From Pseudomonadota bacterium (GTDB taxonomy: Bacteria; Pseudomonadota; Gammaproteobacteria; Burkholderiales; Burkholderiaceae_C), in assembly GCA_021815805.1 (NCBI GenBank), contig JAKAZQ010000001.1, forward strand, positions 198,998-262,997: 64,000 bases of DNA. The letters are read 5' to 3'. A model generated the notes under the pieces. It was not told the DNA's origin. It ran no database searches and saw only the letters and a list, made by a program, of their open reading frames with translations. Positions within the stretch are counted from its first letter, which is position 1. The number at the start of each line of letters is the position of its first letter. The position numbers and the translations under genes were made by a program. Positions 57,947 through 64,000 of this stretch are shown piece after piece.

Positions 57947-59278
57947 TCAGTGCAACTTGACCTGCGGCTGGGTGGTGCGCGAGATCAGGCGGGCCAGCGT
58001 CAGGAACACGGTTTTCCAGAATCCGTGCAAGGCGTGCAGGTGCATGCGGTACAGCATCCAGTAGATGAAGCGCGCGAACTGACCCTCGATGAACATCGTG
58101 CCGCGCGACAGGCTGCCCATCAGGCTGCCCACGGTGCTGTGCTCCCCCAGCGACACCAGCGAGCCGGCGTCGCGGTACTGGAACTGCGCCAGGTCGCGGC
58201 CCTCGAGCAGGCGGCGGATCTGCCGCAGCATGAACATGGCCTGCTGGTGCGCGGCCTGCGCGCGCGGCGGCACGCTGCCCTGATGCCCCGGCCACGGGCA
58301 GGCCGCGCAATCTCCGATCGCGAACACCGCGTCGTCACGCGTGGTCTGCAGCGTCGGGCGCACCACCAGCTGGTGAATGCGGTTGCTCTCCAGGCCGTCG
58401 AGATCGTGCAGGAATTCGGGCGCCTTGACGCCTGCCGCCCAGACCACGAGCTCGGCCGGCAGGAAGGCGCCGTCGGCGGTGCGCACGCCGGTCGCGGTGA
58501 CCTCGGTGACGCGTTTGCCGACGTGCATTTCCACGCCCAGCTTGTGCAACTCGCGCGCCGCGGCGGCCGACAGGCGCTCGGGCAGCGCCGGCAGGATGCG
58601 CGGCGCCGCCTCGACCAGGCTCAGGCGCACGTCGCGCTCGGGATCGATGCGATCGAGCCCGTAGGCGGCGAGCACGCGCATCGAGTTGTGCAACTCGGCA
58701 ACGAGTTCGACCCCGGTGGCGCCCGAGCCGACCGCGACCACGTTGAGCTGCTCCGGACGCAGCGGCTCGACCTGGGAATTGGCGGCGATGCAGGCATCGA
58801 CCAGGCGGCGATGAAAGCGCCGCGCGTCGTCCGGGGTATCCAGCGCGATGGCGTGGCTGGCCGCGCCCGGCGTGCCGAAATCGTTGTTCTGGCTGCCCAC
58901 CGCGATCACCAGGATGTCGTAGTCGACGGCGCGGCGCGGCGTCACCTCGCGTCCGCGCTCGTCCACGGTGGGCGCCACCAGCACCTGCTTGCGCGCGCGG
59001 TCGAGCCCGTCCATCGCCCCGAGGCGGTACTTGAAATGATGCCAGCTCGATTGCGCCAGGTAGTTCAGCGCGTTGTCGTCGATGCCCAGCGTGCCGGCGG
59101 CCGCCTGATGCAGCAGAGGCTTCCACAGATGGCTGCGTCCGCGCTCGATCAGCGTGATCTCGGCCTTGCCGCGCCGCCCCAAGGTGTCGCCCAGGCGGGT
59201 GGCGAGTTCCAGCCCGCCGGCGCCGCCGCCGACGATCACGATACGGGGAATTCGGGTACTGCTGGCCGGGATTTGCAT
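57947..59278 (-). CDS. NAD(P)/FAD-dependent oxidoreductase, type II NADH dehydrogenase-like
   Basis: A 443-residue NDH-2-type flavoprotein. The FAD motif is IVIVGGGAGGLELATRLGD (about residue 12), the NADH motif is NVVAVGSGATGVELVAEL (about 180), and the FAD C-terminal motif is VFAIGDCAACPW (about 325). The C-terminal 70 residues contain amphipathic/hydrophobic stretches (FARFIYWMLYRMHLHALHGF) that would bind the membrane. It would pass electrons from NADH to quinone without proton pumping. It lies upstream of pilU on the same strand, probably unrelated in function. Confidence 0.9.
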   Translation of the reverse strand: MQIPASSTRIPRIVIVGGGAGGLELATRLGDTLGRRGKAEITLIERGRSHLWKPLLHQAAAGTLGIDDNALNYLAQSSWHHFKYRLGAMDGLDRARKQVLVAPTVDERGREVTPRRAVDYDILVIAVGSQNNDFGTPGAASHAIALDTPDDARRFHRRLVDACIAANSQVEPLRPEQLNVVAVGSGATGVELVAELHNSMRVLAAYGLDRIDPERDVRLSLVEAAPRILPALPERLSAAAARELHKLGVEMHVGKRVTEVTATGVRTADGAFLPAELVVWAAGVKAPEFLHDLDGLESNRIHQLVVRPTLQTTRDDAVFAIGDCAACPWPGHQGSVPPRAQAAHQQAMFMLRQIRRLLEGRDLAQFQYRDAGSLVSLGEHSTVGSLMGSLSRGTMFIEGQFARFIYWMLYRMHLHALHGFWKTVFLTLARLISRTTQPQVKLH

Positions 59279-59398
59279 GGCGGCGCTGTTCGGAGAGGCG
59301 GCCGGAGGGCGCGCAAGGGAAAAGCCTCCATTGTGCGGCCTGCGTCGAACATGCGCCAGGGGCGCGCGGCGCCTGCCGCACCGCCCGGAGCAGGCGCG

Positions 59399-60619
59399 TT
59401 ACACCGGCACCGGGCGCACCGTCGACGCGACCCGGCGCGCGCGCTCGCGCGCCTGCCCGATGTCGTCCCCGGCGGCCAGCGCCACGCCCATGCGGCGGCG
59501 CGCGAAGCTCTCGGGCTTGCCGAACAGGCGCAGGTCGCTGCGCGGCACGCCCAGCGCCTGTGCGACGCCCTCGAAACGCAGCGCGCGGGCATCGACCCCG
59601 CCGTAGATGACGGCCGACGCGCCGGGCTCGCGCAGCGCCGTGTCCACCGGCAGGCCGAGGATGGCGCGCGCGTGCAGCTCGAACTCCGACTGGCGCTGCG
59701 AGCACAGCGTGACCAGCCCGGTATCGTGGGGCCGCGGACTGACCTCGGAGAACCAGACCTCGTCGCCGCGCACGAACAGCTCCACGCCGAACACGCCGCG
59801 CCCGCCCAGCGCCGTGGTGACCCGCCCGGAGATGTCGCGCGCGCGCTGCAGCGCGCGCGCCGACATGGGTTGCGGCTGCCACGACTCGACATAGTCGCCG
59901 TGCTGCTGCAGATGCCCGATCGGCTCGCAGAAAAAGGTGCCCACGTCGCCACCCGGCGCGCTCGCCGCGCGCACCGTGAGCTGGGTGATCTCGTAGTCGA
60001 AATCGACAAAGCCCTCGACGATCACGCGCGTCAGCTGCACGCGCCCGCCGGCCATCGCGTAGTCCCACGCCGGCGCCACGTCGTCGGGGCCGCGCAGCAC
60101 CGACTGGCCCTTGCCCGACGACGACATCACCGGCTTGACCACGCAGGGAAACCCGATGCCGGCGTCGATCGCGCGCCGCAGCTCGTCCAGCGACTCGGCG
60201 AACGCGTACGGCGAGGTCGGCAGCTTCAGCTGCTCGGCCGCCAGACGCCGGATGCCCTCGCGGTTCATGGTCAGTTGCGCGGCGCGCGCGGTGGGGATCA
60301 CCTCGGCCAGGCCTTGCGCCTCGATCTCCAGCAGCGCCTGCGTGGCGATGGCCTCGATCTCCGGGACGATCAGGTGCGGGCGCTCGGCCGCCACCAGCCG
60401 GCGCAGCGCATCGGCGTCGGTCATGTCGATGACATGGGCGCGATGCGCCACCTGCTGGCCGGGAGCCTGCGCGTAGCGGTCGACGGCGATGACCTCGGCG
60501 CCCAGGCGCTGCAGCGCGATGATCACTTCCTTGCCGAGTTCCCCGGCGCCCAGCAGCATGACCCGCAGCGCGGCGTCGGACAAGGGGGTGCCGAGGGTGG
60601 GCAGGGACAGGGAGGGCAT
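59399..60619 (-). CDS. purT: Formate-dependent phosphoribosylglycinamide formyltransferase
   Basis: A 406-residue ATP-grasp enzyme of purine synthesis making formyl-GAR from formate, ATP and GAR. Motifs are [20 protein letters not shown] (about residue 21), [16 protein letters not shown] (ATP-grasp lysine, about 158), and [20 protein letters not shown] followed by VSPRPHDTG (metal site). The length is close to E. coli PurT (392). The ATG at 60619 ([15 protein letters not shown]) has GGGAG-type bases upstream. It is 120 bases before the NDH-2 gene on the same strand. Confidence 0.95.
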   Translation of the reverse strand: MPSLSLPTLGTPLSDAALRVMLLGAGELGKEVIIALQRLGAEVIAVDRYAQAPGQQVAHRAHVIDMTDADALRRLVAAERPHLIVPEIEAIATQALLEIEAQGLAEVIPTARAAQLTMNREGIRRLAAEQLKLPTSPYAFAESLDELRRAIDAGIGFPCVVKPVMSSSGKGQSVLRGPDDVAPAWDYAMAGGRVQLTRVIVEGFVDFDYEITQLTVRAASAPGGDVGTFFCEPIGHLQQHGDYVESWQPQPMSARALQRARDISGRVTTALGGRGVFGVELFVRGDEVWFSEVSPRPHDTGLVTLCSQRQSEFELHARAILGLPVDTALREPGASAVIYGGVDARALRFEGVAQALGVPRSDLRLFGKPESFARRRMGVALAAGDDIGQARERARRVASTVRPVPV

Positions 60620-60714
60620 CGCGGGGCTCCGGCTGGCTGGGACGAGGCCGCCAGCATAGCCAAAGCCGCACGGCGTACCGGCGACCCGGCGTCGGGGCCC
60701 GGGCCCGGATCCGC

Positions 60715-61701
60715 TCAGTCGAGATCGAGCACGACGTTGCCGACCGCCGCTCCCGACTCGACCAGCTCGTGCGCGGCGACGATGTCGCGCAGCGGCAGGC
60801 GCGCCGCGATGTTGTGGCGCAGCGCGCCGCGCGCCAGCATGCGCGTGAGCGCGGCCTGCGCGCGCTCGCGATCGGCCGGCTCCAGGTGGTAGACGATGAA
60901 GCAGCGAAGCTGCAGGTTTTTCGCGATCAGCGGGAAAAACGGCAATTGCAGCTGGGCCTGGCTCGCGCCATAGACCACGCAATCGCCGCCGCTGCGCAGC
61001 AGCTGCAGGTCGGCAGGTCCGTTGACCGCCATGTCGAGCTCGATGACGCGATCGACGCCACGGCCGCCGGTGAGTTCGAGCACGCGCTCGGCCAGCGGCT
61101 CGTCGCGGTAGCGCACGACATCGTCGGCGCCCGCGGCGCGCGCCAGTTCCGCCTTGTGGTCGGTGCTGGCCGAGGCGATGACCCGCGCGGCGCCGAGCTG
61201 CGACGCCATCTGCACCGCGTAATGCCCGACCGCGCCGGCGCCGCCGGCCACCAGCACCGTGCGCCCGGCCACGCCGTCGCCCAGCAGCACCGCGTGCAGC
61301 GCGGTCAGCGCCGGAATGCCGAGGCAGGCGCCGGCCGCGGCGTCGACGTTGTCGGGCAGCGCCACCGCCTGCTGCTGCGGCAGGCACACCCACTGCGCCG
61401 CGGTGCCGTCGGCACGCCCCCACGCGGCGTTCCAGGTCCACACGCGCTGGCCGAGGCGCGCGGCGTCGACGCCGTGGCCCACGGCATCGATCACGCCGGC
61501 GCCGTCGCTGTGCGGAACGATGCGCGGGAACGGCATGCGCGGATTGCGCAGACCGAGGCGGGATTTCACATCCGACGGGTTGACGCCGGAGCACTCGATG
61601 CGCACGCGGACCTCGCCGGCAGCCGGCTGCGGCGTCGGGATCTCCCCGAGCTGCAGCACGTCGCGGGCGGGGCCGAGGCTTGTGTAGTAGGCGGCTTGCA
61701 T
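60715..61701 (-). CDS. NADPH:quinone reductase-like zinc-independent alcohol dehydrogenase family
   Basis: A 328-residue medium-chain dehydrogenase of the quinone reductase type. The N-terminal GroES-like fold is at residues 25-120 ([15 protein letters not shown]), and the NADPH motif is [20 protein letters not shown] (about 150). The structural zinc cysteine set is absent. It reduces quinones or enones with NADPH, substrate unknown. Its start region overlaps the beginning of the decayed cheV-like frame on the other strand. Confidence 0.9.
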   Translation of the reverse strand: MQAAYYTSLGPARDVLQLGEIPTPQPAAGEVRVRIECSGVNPSDVKSRLGLRNPRMPFPRIVPHSDGAGVIDAVGHGVDAARLGQRVWTWNAAWGRADGTAAQWVCLPQQQAVALPDNVDAAAGACLGIPALTALHAVLLGDGVAGRTVLVAGGAGAVGHYAVQMASQLGAARVIASASTDHKAELARAAGADDVVRYRDEPLAERVLELTGGRGVDRVIELDMAVNGPADLQLLRSGGDCVVYGASQAQLQLPFFPLIAKNLQLRCFIVYHLEPADRERAQAALTRMLARGALRHNIAARLPLRDIVAAHELVESGAAVGNVVLDLD

Positions 61702-61712
61702 GGTGCGGGTGC

Positions 61713-62227
61713 ATGGCGCGGCGACGGCCTGAAGTGCCGTCGCTGCGTGCCTTCAGCATATCGTGTCCGCACGGCAATGCGGGCGCGCCGCTGCCGCTGC
61801 CGTCGGGCAGTGTGGTGCTCGCGGTGGACGATTCCTGCGTCGCGCGCGCGCAGATCGAGAAGGTGCTGCAGGCGCTGCGGGCGCCGTGCGTCATGGCCCG
61901 CACCGGCAGCGAGGGTGGCAACGCCTGCAGCAGGCAGGCACCGCCGCGCGGGCGCAGCGATGCCACGTGCGCGACAAGGTGGCGCTGGTGCTGACGGACG
62001 TGGAAATGCCCGAGATGGACGGCCTTGCGCTGACGCGGCGCATCAAGCTCGGCGCGGTGCCGGTGGTGATCCACTCGTCGCTCACCGGTCAGGCCGGCGA
62101 GGAGCATGCGCGCAGCGTCGCCGCCGACGCCTGCGTGACCAAGTTCGCGCCCGACGAACTCGCGGCGGCGATGCACCTGGCGCTGGCCGGCGCGTCGCGC
62201 GCGCCTCAGGCCGACATGCCGAGCTGA
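61713..62227 (+). pseudogene. cheV-like remnant: frameshifted receiver domain without its CheW domain
   Basis: The two halves of one CheV-type receiver domain lie in different frames. [20 protein letters not shown] (from about 61812) is in the first frame. GWQRLQQ and then [29 protein letters not shown] and [10 protein letters not shown] continue in a second frame to the stop at 62225-62227. The break is at GAGGGTGG (61911-61918), where one base appears to be lost. HSSLTG and TKFAPDEL are typical of CheV receivers. The N-terminal CheW-like domain is absent, since upstream DNA belongs to the quinone reductase gene. It converges on and overlaps the EAL gene by 22 bases. Confidence 0.75.
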
Positions 62228-64000
62228 CGCAGCGCCTGGATGATGTCGCCGCGGGTGCGCCGGTACAGCGCGGCGCGATCCGGCTGCACGGCCGTCACGT
62301 GGTTGAGGTCGAGCAGGCGCTGCAGGCGCGACTCGCGCATGCCGCGGGCGTCCAGGAAGCGCTGCACGAGGCAGGGCGAGCGCACGAAGTCCTCGACCAG
62401 CTCGGGCCAGTGGCCGAGCGAGCCGAGTTGTCGATCCCAGATCAGGTAGCCGGCCAGCGCTCCCCACGGCGTGACCGGCGCGCGCGGATTCACCGCGTGG
62501 CGGTACTGCTGCAGCCACTCCCGCAGGCTTTGCGCGGGCATCGGCTTGCCGATGCCGTAGCCCTGGCCGCGGTCGGCGCCGAGAATCGCCGCGGCCTCCA
62601 CGAGGCCCGCATGCTCCAGGCCCTCGACCGTCACCGACACGTTCAGCGAATGCGCCAGCTGGGTCAGGTGCAGGATGAAGGCGAAGGCGCGCTGCGGATC
62701 CTTGCGCGCGGCCTCGCGCACCAGCGCCTGGTCGATCTTCACTTCGTCGAAGGGCATGCGGTCGAGGCGCAGCAGCGAGCTGTGTCCGGAACCGAGATCG
62801 TCCTGCACGACGCGCACGCCGCGCTCGCGCAGGCGCTCGAAAAACGGCTCGCGCGCGGCGTGCGTGCGGGTCTCGCCGGACTCCAGGATCTCCAGCTCGA
62901 GGGTCTGCGGCGCGACGCGCCCGCTATCGAAGGCGCGGAACAGAATGCCGTGGTAGCGCTGGTCGTCCACCGCCTGCGGCGGCAGGTTCAACGCCACGCG
63001 CACCTGCATGCCGGCTTCGCGCCAGGCGCGCTGGTCGGCCTGGGCGACGTCGAGGCCGAGCTCGAACAGGCGCAGCAGGCCCTCGTTGCCGAGCGCCGGC
63101 AGGAACTCGTCGGGGCCGATCATGCGCGCGTCGTCGTCGATCAGGCGCGCCAGCGCCTCGACCTTGCTCAGCGCGCCGCTGTGCAGGTCGATGATCGGCT
63201 GATACAGCATGCGCACGCGGCCCGCGTCCAGCCAGCCCCCGAGGGTGTGGCGCCGGGCGTACGAGATCACCCTGGGCTGCGCCATGCGCCACACCGTGAC
63301 GCCGATGATCTGCTGCACCTGCTCGAGCCAGGCCGGGCGGCTTGCGGTCTCGAAAAACCCGGGCCAGCGGCTGTGCAGGCTGAGCAGTGCATGGCTGTTG
63401 CCGGTATCGTCGACCAGCGGCACCACGGCGCACGAGCGCAGGCCGAGGCCGGCGGCCATGCCCAGCCAGGACATGGGCCCGCAGGCGCAGGCGCCCGCCT
63501 CGAAACTGCGCACACGACCGTCGCGCCAGGCTTGCGACAGCAAGGACACATCGTGCGCCGCGCCGCCGGCGGCATCCAGCACCGGCGCCTGCGCCGTCTG
63601 CATGGCGGCCAGGCAGGCCGGCGCGACGGCTCCGTCGTAGGCCTCCACCTCCCATCGCCCGCGCGGATCCAGGCGACCGACGAAGGCCGCGGCGAGGCCG
63701 TCGATGCTGCACAGCGCGGCCAGGGTTCCCTGGTACAGATCGGTGAGGTTGCGCCCGGCCAGCGCGCGCTGCTGCAGCAGCGCGGTGGCCTGCGCCAGTT
63801 CGAGCTCGATCTCGCGATAGCCGGCGCTTTGCGCCTGCAGGTCGGACAGCAGGCGTCGATCGATGAGCTGCACCATGCGCTGGCGCGCCGCGGGCGGGAT
63901 CTCGAGATGCTCGCCGAGCAACTGATGCAGCGCCCGCTGGTACAGGCTGTAGGCTTCGGTCAGCCACATCATGTCCACGCCCACCAGGGCGTGGATGCGC
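62206..64000 (-). CDS. EAL-domain c-di-GMP phosphodiesterase with GAF and probable N-terminal sensor globin (partial)
   Basis: About 598 residues are visible and the frame runs out of the window at the N-terminus. The first visible part ([20 protein letters not shown], then [20 protein letters not shown]) resembles the last helices of a protoglobin sensor. A GAF-like domain follows ([20 protein letters not shown]). The EAL domain contains [50 protein letters not shown] with [15 protein letters not shown] and [11 protein letters not shown], so the catalytic residues look intact. It ends in a helical tail of about 100 residues. It should hydrolyse c-di-GMP, possibly in response to oxygen or NO (inference). 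Confidence 0.88.
   Translation of the reverse strand, partial: RIHALVGVDMMWLTEAYSLYQRALHQLLGEHLEIPPAARQRMVQLIDRRLLSDLQAQSAGYREIELELAQATALLQQRALAGRNLTDLYQGTLAALCSIDGLAAAFVGRLDPRGRWEVEAYDGAVAPACLAAMQTAQAPVLDAAGGAAHDVSLLSQAWRDGRVRSFEAGACACGPMSWLGMAAGLGLRSCAVVPLVDDTGNSHALLSLHSRWPGFFETASRPAWLEQVQQIIGVTVWRMAQPRVISYARRHTLGGWLDAGRVRMLYQPIIDLHSGALSKVEALARLIDDDARMIGPDEFLPALGNEGLLRLFELGLDVAQADQRAWREAGMQVRVALNLPPQAVDDQRYHGILFRAFDSGRVAPQTLELEILESGETRTHAAREPFFERLRERGVRVVQDDLGSGHSSLLRLDRMPFDEVKIDQALVREAARKDPQRAFAFILHLTQLAHSLNVSVTVEGLEHAGLVEAAAILGADRGQGYGIGKPMPAQSLREWLQQYRHAVNPRAPVTPWGALAGYLIWDRQLGSLGHWPELVEDFVRSPCLVQRFLDARGMRESRLQRLLDLNHVTAVQPDRAALYRRTRGDIIQALRQLGMSA

Noticed and set aside
57830-60892. A plus-strand open frame of about 1020 codons opposite ndh and purT
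   Set aside because: It is the complement of strongly supported genes, is low-complexity in translation and has no recognisable motif.
1-64000. CRISPR arrays, tRNA/rRNA genes, prophage or complete insertion sequences
   Set aside because: No regularly spaced repeats, no cloverleaf with a TTCGANTC-type arm in the gaps, and no transposase, integrase or phage structural genes were found.

Overview
The window is GC-rich (about 70% by eye), densely packed, ordinary chromosomal DNA. It looks like a betaproteobacterium of the Burkholderiales. The reasons are the neighbourhood slmA / pyrimidine 5'-nucleotidase / argB, the cox-operon accessory proteins (DUF2970 and a 37-residue assembly peptide), a BioC-type methyltransferase beside comF, a DUF3079 protein, and many ATGA/TGATG gene overlaps. 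I saw no rRNA, tRNA, CRISPR array, prophage or intact insertion sequence. Both window ends cut genes: coxC at the left, and a probable globin/GAF/EAL phosphodiesterase at the right.

Layout. 1-2.6 kb: cytochrome oxidase genes (coxC, DUF2970, assembly peptide, coxB, DUF2244) in which coxA and ctaG are not at their usual places. 3-5.2 kb: bioC, comF, trmL. 5.2-12.3 kb: a five-gene fatty-acid beta-oxidation operon led by its own TetR regulator with a candidate operator. 12.4-14.8 kb: slmA, a 5'-nucleotidase and argB. 14.9-19.9 kb: stress-type genes (DUF1345, phosphoribosyltransferase, CBS protein, cyclopropane synthase, Hsp20, universal stress protein). 20.1-23.7 kb: a cobalamin riboswitch followed by btuB and cobB. 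23.7-25.6 kb: a DNA-alkylation repair pair (ogt and an Ada-AlkA fusion). 25.7-34.5 kb: pirin with a divergent LysR regulator, azlCD, a proton P-type ATPase, an MFS carrier and a ClC channel. 34.6-38.3 kb: DUF3014, a Skp/OmpH paralogue, an HPF-cold-shock fusion, a small secreted His/Asn tetrapeptide-repeat protein behind a sigma-54-like promoter, and a cobalamin-binding protein. 38.5-44.8 kb: a pabB-pabC fusion, the complete pqqABCDE operon and a divergent proline-iminopeptidase-like hydrolase. 44.8-54.8 kb: a glycolate/glyoxylate locus. 54.9-64 kb: OsmC, an EamA carrier, DUF3079, pilU, a type II NADH dehydrogenase, purT, a quinone reductase, a decayed cheV remnant and the EAL protein.

How genes work together. 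glcDEF oxidise glycolate to glyoxylate. The divergent gcl-hyi-glxR-ttuD set turns glyoxylate into 2-phosphoglycerate, so one 10-kb locus holds the whole glycerate pathway with one LysR regulator between its arms. pqqABCDE makes PQQ, with a strong hairpin between the precursor-peptide gene and the enzyme genes. B12 uptake and processing are split between the riboswitch-controlled btuB-cobB pair and a distant substrate-binding protein.

The least explained element is the 113-residue secreted repeat protein at 36807-37148, together with its sigma-54-type promoter and two-hairpin leader. Other points worth a second look are the lack of coxA/ctaG, pilU without pilT, the frameshifted cheV receiver, the hydrolase beside pqqA, and several long palindromes in leaders or over start codons.
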